Shown here piece after piece: positions 1 to 7,142 of a stretch of 8,259 nucleotides of DNA (position 1 is the first letter of the stretch; each line of letters opens with the position of its first letter). This stretch comes from CAYNDL01 sp964396115 (lineage in GTDB: Bacteria; Patescibacteriota; Andersenbacteria; UBA10190; CAIZMI01): contig CAYNDL010000041.1 of assembly GCA_964396115.1 (NCBI GenBank), positions 1 to 8,259 on the forward strand, written 5' to 3'. The translations under genes were made by a program, and so were the position numbers. The notes under the pieces are model-generated. The model did not search any database, was not told where the DNA came from, and saw nothing but the letters and a program-made list of their open reading frames with translations.

Positions 1-20
1 ACATAGTGACCCCACTCACT

Positions 21-26
21 TAAAAT
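21..26 (+). promoter_or_regulatory. Candidate -10 element upstream of tsaD
   Basis: TAAAAT matches the bacterial -10 consensus at five of six positions. The -35 region would fall at or beyond the left edge of the window, so it cannot be judged. Initiation about 7-8 bases downstream would fall at C33 or A34, the latter being the A of the leader ORF start codon. A second, weaker candidate for tsaD is TGCTACATT at 63-71 (TG-n plus a four-of-six hexamer), which would place the start of transcription on the tsaD ATG itself. Confidence 0.3.
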
Positions 27-33
27 AGACCGC

Positions 34-81
34 ATGGAAATGGAAGACAAATTTATTTTATGTGCTACATTTCTGTCATGA
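34..81 (+). CDS. Possible 15-codon leader ORF overlapping the tsaD start
   Basis: ATG at 34 opens a short frame reading MEMEDKFILCATFLS and ends in TGA at 79-81. That stop shares bases with the tsaD ATG at 78-80 in an ATGA overlap, an arrangement often linked to translational coupling. A TAAAAT hexamer at 21-26 sits 7 bases before the ATG, so the transcript could start at or next to the codon itself. A second in-frame ATG at 40 would give 13 codons. The same frame has stops at 4-6 and 7-9, so the ORF does not run in from an upstream gene. The peptide matches nothing I recognise. Frames this short arise by chance, so this is an inference from position, not from coding signal. Confidence 0.25.
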   Translation: MEMEDKFILCATFLS

Positions 82-1046
82 AAACAGTTTTGGCAATCGA
101 ATCTTCCTGTGATGAAACCGCTGCTGCAGTTTTAAAGAAGGAGGCAGACACCGTAAAAGTTCTATCCTCTGTAGTTGCCTCACAGGCTGATTTACATTCT
201 CGCACTCAAGGGGTAGTACCTGAAGTGGCCGCACGGGCGCACGTTGAAGCGATAACTTTTGTTATAGCCGATGCGATTACAAAATCCGGGTTTTCCTCTA
301 AAGATATTGATTTTGTGGCCGCAACGACTGAACCGGGATTACGGCCGGCACTTGTTGTGGGCGAATCAGCGGGCAGGGCATTAGCTGCCGGTTGGCGGAA
401 AAAATTCGTCCCAGTTCACCACATCGCTGGACATATTGCTGCCGCTTGGCTGTCGGACGGAAAAGACATTACCCACAATTTTCCCGCTGTTGTATTAGTT
501 GTCTCCGGAGGACACACGCAACTTTTCGAACTTAATGAAGGCTTGAGTCTGAAATTATTGGGACAGACGCGTGATGACGCTGCCGGTGAGGCTTTTGATA
601 AAATTGCCCGCTTGCTCGGTCTGCCATACCCCGGGGGGCCAGAGTTGTCGAAGTTGGCTGAAAAAGGAGATCCCCATGCATTTGATTTGCCCCGGCCAAT
701 GGCGGATTCCCACGATTCCGATTTTAGTTTTTCAGGGCTAAAAACTGCTGTCCTCTATAGAATGAAAGATCAAGTATTTTCGGATGCAGATAGGGCAAAC
801 ATGGCGGCTAGCGCTCAAGAAGCCATTGTCGATGTGCTAATTTTGAAAACGAAAATGGCGCTCGAATCAATGGGGGCTAAAGAGGTGGCTGTCGTCGGTG
901 GGGTAGCGGCGAACAGACGGTTGAGGGAGAAAATGGCAAGAGAATTGGGCGTTGAGTTGATTTTCCCTGACCTTAGGTACTGTACCGACAATGCGGCAAT
1001 GATAGGAGCTGCTGCTTTACTGGGTTTTCAATTACCAATCGCCTAA
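78..1046 (+). CDS. tsaD: tRNA N6-adenosine threonylcarbamoyltransferase TsaD
   Basis: TsaD transfers the threonylcarbamoyl group from TC-AMP to A37 of tRNAs that read ANN codons, acting in the cytoplasm with TsaB and TsaE in most bacteria. The protein (322 aa from this start) has the full Kae1/TsaD ASKHA fold signature: MKTVLAIESSCDET at 1-14, metal ligands in HHIAGH (H115, H119), VSGGHT at 142-147, DDAAGEAFDK at 166-175, GGVAANRRLR at 274-283, and CTDNAAMIG at 302-310 supplying the third ligand D304. I chose ATG 78 rather than the in-frame ATG 60 because family members begin directly with the MK-x-L-x-IE-S/T-SCDET strand. No Shine-Dalgarno precedes either start. Two oddities: the usual GPGL motif reads EPGL (E85), and the chain stops about 18 residues after CTDN, some 20 residues earlier than E. 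coli TsaD. tsaB and tsaE are not in this window. Confidence 0.97.
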   Translation: MKTVLAIESSCDETAAAVLKKEADTVKVLSSVVASQADLHSRTQGVVPEVAARAHVEAITFVIADAITKSGFSSKDIDFVAATTEPGLRPALVVGESAGRALAAGWRKKFVPVHHIAGHIAAAWLSDGKDITHNFPAVVLVVSGGHTQLFELNEGLSLKLLGQTRDDAAGEAFDKIARLLGLPYPGGPELSKLAEKGDPHAFDLPRPMADSHDSDFSFSGLKTAVLYRMKDQVFSDADRANMAASAQEAIVDVLILKTKMALESMGAKEVAVVGGVAANRRLREKMARELGVELIFPDLRYCTDNAAMIGAAALLGFQLPIA

Positions 1047-1078
1047 ATTCAAAATTTCGTCGTACTGAATAGTTGTTT

Positions 1079-1084
1079 TATTAT
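1079..1084 (+). promoter_or_regulatory. Candidate -10 element before the surface-protein gene
   Basis: TATTAT (five of six to TATAAT) lies 33 bases after the tsaD stop and 12 bases before the GTG at 1097. The matching -35 position (about TTCGTC at 1056-1061) is poor. If it is used, the transcript would begin around 1091-1094 with almost no leader, and the TTG start at 1073 would be excluded. AT-rich sequence makes chance matches likely. Confidence 0.2.
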
Positions 1085-1096
1085 AGATGTACTACC

Positions 1097-4000
1097 GTGC
1101 ATCGTTTTTGCCTACATCGATTAGTTGGATACCTTACCTTTGTATTGTTGTTATCTTTCTTTGCGGCATCCGCTAAAGGAGCCGATTACAACTGGATTAC
1201 CGAATCCGGTTATTGGAGCGAGGGTGCAAACTGGGATACGGGCACGGTCCCTGGTCCCGACAGCACGATAACAATTCCTTTTGGAAGCAGTGCAACTATT
1301 CTTTCGGAAACCACGTTTCCAGAAAACAGCACGATAAATGTCTATGGTGACTTGAGTATAGAGTCTGCGGTGACAATTCCGGCTACGTCGACTCTCCGAA
1401 TCGCTTATTCCGAAACAAATGACCACGCCCTTTATATAAATTCGTTTTTAACAAACGACGGGACGTTTATTAATAATCACAAGGTGTATATATCGGGAAC
1501 CTTTACGAATAATGCAACTGCCACAATAACGAACTACTTCCGCAATGACGGGCAGATATACAACAACGGGACCTTAGACATGGGTAATAATGGTTATTTG
1601 CTAAGTAACGGAAGGCTAGAAAATAACGGGGACATTATTTTGGGACTAGTCGTGCATACGAATGGTCCGATTGTGCTGAACGAGGGTGGGACAATGGATA
1701 CATCGAATGCAGTGGTTTACATTTTTAGTTTCGGGTCCGAAACCTCGCTTCCTTTTGGCTATTCCTATAAGGAATTGATTCTCCTGATTGGTAACTTTGT
1801 CCTGCCTCAATCGTTAACTGTTACTGATGCATTGACCTTGAGTAGTGATGCAGACCTGACCTTGGGCGGCGACGTGACAATGGGCAGTAACGGCTCATTG
1901 GCTGTTAATAGCGGTAGTACACTTAATTTCGCTGGCCACAGTATCGCTATAGGCGACGGGGGATCTGTTTCAAATAGCGGCGAACTTGTTTTAAATGGCG
2001 GATATCTTGGCAAATCTCCTGGCAATCTTCAAATTACCAACCAAAATTTTGATATCGCCCCCACTGTTACTGTTCCAGCCGACCAGGTATATTTGAGCAT
2101 CAGTGATCCGGGTGTAAATTTGTTAAGCGATGAACAAGAGGCCGTAGAAGGAGTAGAGATTTCCTGTACTAATGATTCGGAATCAGTAAATCTAACCGAG
2201 ACTGGGGTAACCACAGGAGTTTTTCGGTATTCAACCGGATTGCCCGCTGCAGTCTATGATGGTAGTGCTACGGAGAACGATGGGACACTCGAGTGCTCTA
2301 ATGGTGGGACCATCACTGCGTCGTACGTTAATCCCTATCACAGCGATTACCACAAAACTGCAACCGCAACGGTCGCGGCTGCACCAGGAGCACCTACTAA
2401 TTTTTCAGGTACCGCAGCTTCTACTTCGTCGATCACTTGGTCCTGGACTCGTCCAAATAGCGGAGAAACCGGTTACAAAATCTATTCTCAAGCAGGGCAA
2501 CTGATCGCCACTGTTACTGGTGCGACGAACACTTCCTATGTAGAAAGCGACCTTACTTCTGGTACAAGCTACACAAGAAAAGTGGCCGCATTTAACGCGG
2601 TTGGGAATTCCGAATTTACGACCACGGCAACAGTTGCTGTCCCAAGTCCTCCGGCTGCGCCTTCAAGTTTCGCTGGAACTGCCATTTCGAGCGGCTCCAT
2701 CACGTGGACATGGACTGACAATTCAAGTGATGAAACAGGTTTTAGGTTGCTCGACAGTGCGGAGAATGTTTTAGCGACAATTTCAGCAAATTCAACGAGT
2801 TATACGGAAACCGGTTTAGTCCCAAGCAGGAGCTATGTGCGAAAGATAGTTTCTTATACGTCCTATGGCAATTCAACTGCATCCAATTCGGCAACAGTCA
2901 GTACTCTGGCTGCGCTTTCTAGTCCGCAATTGAATAGTCCTGCAAACGAGACGTACGTTACGACTCTGACACCAGTCTTCACGTTCAAGAGGTCGGATGG
3001 GAATGGCAGTTACGACATAGTTTTTAATAGCGGTACAGGCAGCGAGAAAGTTGTGGCAATCGGACCGCTTCCGCAATACGCGAACGGATCCAATAGTGAT
3101 GTTGAATATTCATCGGACGGGTCGATTATCACTGTAATTTTGAAAAATAGCACTATTTTGGTTAATGGGAGGAATACTTGGTTCGCGCGGATAACTGATA
3201 CCGGAGGGAACTCCAGTGATTCTTCGGAAAGATCTTTCGTTGTGGACACGAGCGTTCCAGTTATAGGCAAGCTGCTTCTTGCCGAGTCGGTCGTTATCGA
3301 TGGAAAACTGGGGACGCGAAATTTTTCTCCCAGGTTCTCCATAACTGCTGAAGACAATGATGACTTGGCAGAAATTGAACTACGGATCGAAACACAAATT
3401 GGTTTGTTTAAAAGAGAAATTTACAGTGAGACGACAAAGCTTACGAACAACCTGACTGTTTTTTCGGTCGTTCCAAAAGTGCGTTTGGAACCAGGAACTT
3501 ACACCTTGAGGGCGATCATTAGGGATCGGGCTGGTAATACTAAGGAAAATAAGATTTCTTTTGCTGTTTTTGCAGAAAATAAGCAAAGTTTGGTAACACA
3601 GTCCAAGACAATCAAAGAGGTCGCGCAAGAAATCGAGAAGGGCGGTACTCCAAGCAAAGTCCCAGAGGGCATGCAGCTGCGCAATTTACAAGAAGAAGAG
3701 GCCTCCAGACGGCAAAAACAGGCAGAAAATATGAACTTGTTTTTGACCAAGTTTATTTCCCAATCGAAAATTGAGAAGTTTGACGCACTCCTCGCGCAAT
3801 GGCGGGCAAAAAGCCGCCAAACAGCACTGTCCTTTATGTATGTTGTGAGAAATCGGACCGTAGCTGTATTGAAGCCTTTGACTTCAAAGAGGTCAGTTTA
3901 TGCAATGAAGCTAAGAGTCGAAAAATTGCTTGACCAAGGCAAGAAGAATCGACTGGAGTTGGCGATGGCAAACGAAACGAAATATGAAAGGATTACAGGT

Positions 4001-4354
4001 TCCTTCAACAGTGTGATTGCCAGGTTCCACAAAGCCGCGTTGTTAGCCTATGAAGTCATTTCGGACAAAACAAAGAAGGACTTTGTAATTACTAATGTTA
4101 CGATCGATAGCCTGGCTCCGACGCAAGTCGTAGTTTCCTGGAAAACAAACAGGATGTCGCGGGGAAAAATTAATTACGGACCCTCGATCAGTTACGGGAA
4201 AGAACGGTTTATTGAGAGTTATTCAGACAACCAGCGGCTAGTGCTGGATGATTTACAGCCTGGGACAAAGTATTATTTCGAAATCCTGGCATGGGACAAG
4301 GACGGACGCCAAACATACGATGCTTATTACGGGTTTGAAACCCCCCGGGAATAG
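1097..4354 (+). CDS. Large secreted multidomain surface protein (beta-solenoid, Ig-like and Fn3 modules)
   Basis: A predicted exported protein of about 1085 aa, probably an adhesin or envelope component; its partner is unknown. From GTG 1097: a signal peptide (HRFCLHR, then hydrophobic core 9-25, AxA-type cleavage after ASA near 26 or KGA near 29); a beta-solenoid at 30-317, opened by a YNW...NW..G.VPG.DS motif and built of short NDG/NNG-containing rungs; a beta-sandwich at 322-429 with the motif LTETGVTTGVFRYSTGL (366-382), seen in many bacterial surface proteins; twin Fn3 domains at 430-516 and 519-603; two Ig/Fn3-like domains at 608-717 (ending RSFVVDTSVP) and 718-825 (ending RDRAGNTKENKISFAVF); a charged, mainly helical stretch at 828-992; and a final Fn3 at 995-1082 (ITNVTIDSLAPTQVVVSWKT, LQPGTKYYFEI). 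No LPXTG, C-terminal membrane helix or lipobox is present. The start is uncertain: TTG 1073 adds eight residues, and neither start has a Shine-Dalgarno. The function is inferred from architecture only. Confidence 0.85.
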   Translation: MHRFCLHRLVGYLTFVLLLSFFAASAKGADYNWITESGYWSEGANWDTGTVPGPDSTITIPFGSSATILSETTFPENSTINVYGDLSIESAVTIPATSTLRIAYSETNDHALYINSFLTNDGTFINNHKVYISGTFTNNATATITNYFRNDGQIYNNGTLDMGNNGYLLSNGRLENNGDIILGLVVHTNGPIVLNEGGTMDTSNAVVYIFSFGSETSLPFGYSYKELILLIGNFVLPQSLTVTDALTLSSDADLTLGGDVTMGSNGSLAVNSGSTLNFAGHSIAIGDGGSVSNSGELVLNGGYLGKSPGNLQITNQNFDIAPTVTVPADQVYLSISDPGVNLLSDEQEAVEGVEISCTNDSESVNLTETGVTTGVFRYSTGLPAAVYDGSATENDGTLECSNGGTITASYVNPYHSDYHKTATATVAAAPGAPTNFSGTAASTSSITWSWTRPNSGETGYKIYSQAGQLIATVTGATNTSYVESDLTSGTSYTRKVAAFNAVGNSEFTTTATVAVPSPPAAPSSFAGTAISSGSITWTWTDNSSDETGFRLLDSAENVLATISANSTSYTETGLVPSRSYVRKIVSYTSYGNSTASNSATVSTLAALSSPQLNSPANETYVTTLTPVFTFKRSDGNGSYDIVFNSGTGSEKVVAIGPLPQYANGSNSDVEYSSDGSIITVILKNSTILVNGRNTWFARITDTGGNSSDSSERSFVVDTSVPVIGKLLLAESVVIDGKLGTRNFSPRFSITAEDNDDLAEIELRIETQIGLFKREIYSETTKLTNNLTVFSVVPKVRLEPGTYTLRAIIRDRAGNTKENKISFAVFAENKQSLVTQSKTIKEVAQEIEKGGTPSKVPEGMQLRNLQEEEASRRQKQAENMNLFLTKFISQSKIEKFDALLAQWRAKSRQTALSFMYVVRNRTVAVLKPLTSKRSVYAMKLRVEKLLDQGKKNRLELAMANETKYERITGSFNSVIARFHKAALLAYEVISDKTKKDFVITNVTIDSLAPTQVVVSWKTNRMSRGKINYGPSISYGKERFIESYSDNQRLVLDDLQPGTKYYFEILAWDKDGRQTYDAYYGFETPRE
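2384..2905 (+). repeat. Tandem pair of related Fn3 domains within the surface protein
   Basis: Two consecutive modules share a clear pattern: PxAPxxFxGTAxSxxSITWxWT, then xETG, then an IAT/LAT strand, then xTSYxExxL followed by SYxRK and a GNS turn. They occupy residues 430-516 and 519-603 (GTG numbering). The similarity is obvious in protein but the DNA has diverged widely in wobble positions, so the duplication is old or the copies have been kept under selection. Fn3 tandems act as spacers or binding modules in bacterial extracellular proteins. Confidence 0.75.
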
Positions 4355-4370
4355 TCCGGAAAGCGGGGTT
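4339..4370 (+). other. Stem-loop spanning the surface-protein stop codon
   Basis: AACCCC (4339-4344) can pair with GGGGTT (4365-4370), and inside it CCGG (4345-4348) with CCGG (4356-4359), leaving a 7-base loop that contains the TAG stop and a 5-base bulge on the 3' side. No T-tract follows (the next bases are GAAAGGACAA), so this is not a standard intrinsic terminator. It could mark the transcript's 3' end, protect it from exonucleases, or be coincidental. Confidence 0.3.
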
Positions 4371-4412
4371 GAAAGGACAATACTGAAGCGTTAATGTACG
4401 CTAATAATTGAT

Positions 4413-7079
4413 ATGTCTAATAGCAACCGCCAAACGTCAAAACCCTACGACCCACATGAAGTCGAGGAAAAGATATATAAAACCTGGGAAAGGGCAAAGG
4501 CTTTTTCGCCAGCCGCAAAAGCGAAACGCGGACAAAAATCTTTTTCTATAGTAATACCCCCGCCTAATGTCACAGGCTCCTTGCATATGGGCCATGCCCT
4601 GAACGCTTCAATGCAGGACGCATTGATCCGGTTCCATCGTATGAAAGGTGATGATACCGTCTGGATTCCTGGTACTGACCATGCGGGGATTGCTACCCAA
4701 AATGTAGTTGAGAAGCAATTAAAGAAAGAAGGTTTATCACGGCATGATCTGGGTCGCGAAAAGTTTATTGAGCGGGTCTGGGAGTGGAAAAACCAGTATG
4801 GGAAAACGATCGGACTGCAAATTCGCCGTCTTGGGTCATCATGTGATTGGACACGCGAACGTTTTACGATGGATCCGGGGTACGTCAGGGCAGTTCAAGA
4901 GGCATTTATCCATTATGCGAACAAGGGCTTGATCTACCGGGGTAACAGAATTGTAAATTGGTGCCCCCGGTGTGCCTCCTCAATTTCCGACCTTGAAGTC
5001 AAATATGAAGAGCAAAATGGGTTGATTTACAACGTTTCCTATCTCTTGTCGGACGGCAGCGGGGAAGTCGTTGTTGCAACAACGCGTCCGGAAACAATGT
5101 TAGGAGATAGTGGTGTTGCCGTTTACCCGGGTGATGAGCGTTATAAACATTTAATAGGAAAGAAATTGCGGTTGCCTTTAGTGGGTAGGGAAATACCCAT
5201 AGTTGCTGACCACGCGGTCGAAAAAGATTTTGGAACCGGTGCAGTTAAGGTTACGCCAGCCCATGATTTAGTGGATTGGGAGATCGGTGCCCGGCAAAAG
5301 CTCGAGGTTATCAATGTAATTGGTGAGGACGGCAAAATGACTGGCTTCGCGGGAGATAAGTACGAAGGATTATCGGTTGAGGATGCTAGAAAAAAAGTTG
5401 TCGAAGACCTAAAGAAAGAAGGGCGTTTGCAAGGTGAACCGGTACAGATGCGGCATAATATTGCCTTATGTGACCGTTGTGGAACCGTTATCCAGCCTCT
5501 GGTTTCGAAACAGTGGTTTGTGAAAATGCAACCGCTGGCTGCTCCAGCCAAGAAAGCTGGCGAAGACAATCTTATTACTTTCCATCCTGAGCGCTGGAGA
5601 AGGGCTTACTTAGAGTGGTTAAACGGGGTTAAAGATTGGTGTATTTCGCGCCAATTGTGGTGGGGACACAGGATACCTGTTTGGTACTGCGAAGCGGACA
5701 AAAGTCACTCCGTGTTTTCTATTGCCAAACCCAAGAAGTGTCCTGAATGCGATAACAAGAATTTTGTGCAGGATCCAGACGTGCTGGACACTTGGTTTTC
5801 TTCGGCACTCTGGCCTTTTGCTGTCTTTGGTTGGCCTGAAGCCACTGACGATTTCGCGCGTTTTTATCCAACTTCGGTGCTAGCAACGGCAAGGGATATT
5901 TTGGCGCTCTGGGTGGCTAGGATGGTATTTTCTGGTCTTGAATTTACAGATCGAAAGAAGTTTTTACCTGCCAAGCAGTATGGAAAAACCAACGCGAAAC
6001 AGCAGGTACCTTTTAAGGATGTGATCATTCATCCCACGGTCTTGAACCTCAAGGGGCAGCGTATGAGTAAATCTTTGGGGACAGGAATTGACCCCATAGA
6101 TCTTATTGAACAGTATGGCGCTGATGCCACAAGGTTTGGCCTTCTCGTCCAGACGCAACAAGATCAACAAGCTCTCCGCTTTGATGAAAACGCAGTTAGA
6201 ACTGGCCGCAATTTTGTAAATAAACTCTGGAATATTGCTAAATACCTGAAGACAGAAAGGAAAAAAGGCAGCAGAAGTTCGTCTCAAACTCCTTTTGACC
6301 AATGGGTACAACAGCGCGTAGAGGAAACGACGAGAGAAGTAACCTCTGCTCTTGAAGAATTGAGGTTCGGTGACGGAATCCGTACGCTGCACTCCTTTGT
6401 TTGGGATGACTTTGCGGATTGGTATATTGAAGCGAGTAAAGTAGACGGAACGGTAAACACCAAAAACGCGGTACAGGTTTTCCAGAGAATTCTGGTTTTA
6501 GCACATCCGTTCCTGCCTTTTATAACAGAAGAACTTTGGAAAGAGTTTGGCACGAAGGACCTGCTTATTGTTTCGGCTTGGCCGAAAACAAAAAAAGCTG
6601 TGCAAAAAAATGATGGGAATGTGATTGAATTGGTTAAACAAACAGTGAAAGAACTGCGTTCATTGCGTGGTCTCCTGGGTGTATTGCCTGCTGAACGTCT
6701 TGCCTTGAGGTTAGGTGTCGAAAAAGAACTAGACGGGCTTCACCCGGTGGTAGAGAAAATGGCTAATGTCTCTGTCGTCACCGAACAACAAGGAGATTGG
6801 ATCATAGTGCCGACAGCTTTGAAGTTTTCTGTTGCTCTTGAAAAGACTTTGTTACGAAAGCTGCCTTTGAAAGAAAAAATGAGCGTAATGCAGAAGGACT
6901 TGGAAAAAGCAAAGGATGCAGCAGCTAAACTAAAACAACGGATTTTGCTCATGCAGGGAAAGGCGCCGGAAGAAGTGGTAGCAGACCAAAGGGAACAATT
7001 AGCGTTAATAGAGGGTGAACTACGCCAAAAAACTGGCGGAGTGGAAGAATTACGAAAACTACTAACTTTCATCGAATAA
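4413..7079 (+). CDS. valS: Valyl-tRNA synthetase ValRS
   Basis: Charges tRNA-Val with valine in the cytoplasm and hydrolyses mischarged Thr-tRNA-Val. This is a complete class Ia synthetase of 888 aa, close to the usual bacterial size. The catalytic site shows PPPNVTGSLHMGH (49-61, HIGH signature) and RMSKSLGTGIDP (550-561, KMSKS signature), with GADATRFGLL just after. The CP1 editing domain carries TTRPETMLGDSGVAVYPGD (223-241) and GTGAVKVTPAHDLVDWEIG (274-292). Zinc knuckles are CPRC (184-187), CDRC (353-356) and a third site at C426, C443 and C446. VLDTWFSSALWPF (457-469) precedes the KMSKS half. A helical anticodon-binding domain follows from about 625, and a C-terminal coiled coil at about 807-888 is the tRNA-arm characteristic of ValRS (KAPEEVV at 850-856). 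ATG 4413 is the only usable start: a stop lies in frame at 4392-4394. There is no Shine-Dalgarno; an AATAAT box at 4403-4408 sits very close to the start. Confidence 0.98.
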   Translation: MSNSNRQTSKPYDPHEVEEKIYKTWERAKAFSPAAKAKRGQKSFSIVIPPPNVTGSLHMGHALNASMQDALIRFHRMKGDDTVWIPGTDHAGIATQNVVEKQLKKEGLSRHDLGREKFIERVWEWKNQYGKTIGLQIRRLGSSCDWTRERFTMDPGYVRAVQEAFIHYANKGLIYRGNRIVNWCPRCASSISDLEVKYEEQNGLIYNVSYLLSDGSGEVVVATTRPETMLGDSGVAVYPGDERYKHLIGKKLRLPLVGREIPIVADHAVEKDFGTGAVKVTPAHDLVDWEIGARQKLEVINVIGEDGKMTGFAGDKYEGLSVEDARKKVVEDLKKEGRLQGEPVQMRHNIALCDRCGTVIQPLVSKQWFVKMQPLAAPAKKAGEDNLITFHPERWRRAYLEWLNGVKDWCISRQLWWGHRIPVWYCEADKSHSVFSIAKPKKCPECDNKNFVQDPDVLDTWFSSALWPFAVFGWPEATDDFARFYPTSVLATARDILALWVARMVFSGLEFTDRKKFLPAKQYGKTNAKQQVPFKDVIIHPTVLNLKGQRMSKSLGTGIDPIDLIEQYGADATRFGLLVQTQQDQQALRFDENAVRTGRNFVNKLWNIAKYLKTERKKGSRSSSQTPFDQWVQQRVEETTREVTSALEELRFGDGIRTLHSFVWDDFADWYIEASKVDGTVNTKNAVQVFQRILVLAHPFLPFITEELWKEFGTKDLLIVSAWPKTKKAVQKNDGNVIELVKQTVKELRSLRGLLGVLPAERLALRLGVEKELDGLHPVVEKMANVSVVTEQQGDWIIVPTALKFSVALEKTLLRKLPLKEKMSVMQKDLEKAKDAAAKLKQRILLMQGKAPEEVVADQREQLALIEGELRQKTGGVEELRKLLTFIE

Positions 7080-7125
7080 GATCTTTCGCACAGAAAGTGG
7101 GGCGAATTTGCGGCTAAAATATGTA

Positions 7126-7134
7126 TGTTATAAT
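7126..7134 (+). promoter_or_regulatory. Extended -10 promoter of the small heat-shock gene
   Basis: TGTTATAAT is a perfect TG-n-TATAAT extended -10 element. The -35 region is weak (TTG at 7108-7110 is the only resemblance), which extended -10 promoters tolerate. Seven bases downstream is A7141, two bases before the ATG at 7143, so the transcript is probably leaderless or nearly so. A second box, TAAAAT at 7115-7120, lies just upstream. No CIRCE (TTAGCACTC...GAGTGCTAA) operator is present, so nothing in this gap points to HrcA control. Confidence 0.55.
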
Positions 7135-7142
7135 GTTTTCAT

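Noticed and set aside
5..20. AGTGA-ccccac-TCACT inverted repeat as a terminator of an upstream gene
   Set aside because: The stem is five base pairs, the following sequence is TAAAATAG rather than a T-run, and the upstream gene is outside the window. The tandem TAG TGA at 4-9 might be its stop but cannot be tested here.
60..77. In-frame ATG at 60 as the tsaD start
   Set aside because: It adds MCYISV before the conserved MKTVLAIESSCDET strand, has no Shine-Dalgarno, and family members begin at the equivalent of ATG 78.
5141..5569. 142-codon open frame on the minus strand inside valS
   Set aside because: It lies wholly opposite conserved ValRS editing and zinc segments, has a low-complexity Ser/Thr/Pro/Phe-rich translation with no family features, and is best explained as a shadow.
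5964..6392. 142-codon open frame on the minus strand opposite the valS KMSKS region
   Set aside because: It is opposite a strongly conserved coding stretch; the translation resembles no protein I know.
7083..7097. CTTTC-gcaca-GAAAG hairpin after valS as a terminator
   Set aside because: The stem is only five pairs, AT-rich, and no T-tract follows.
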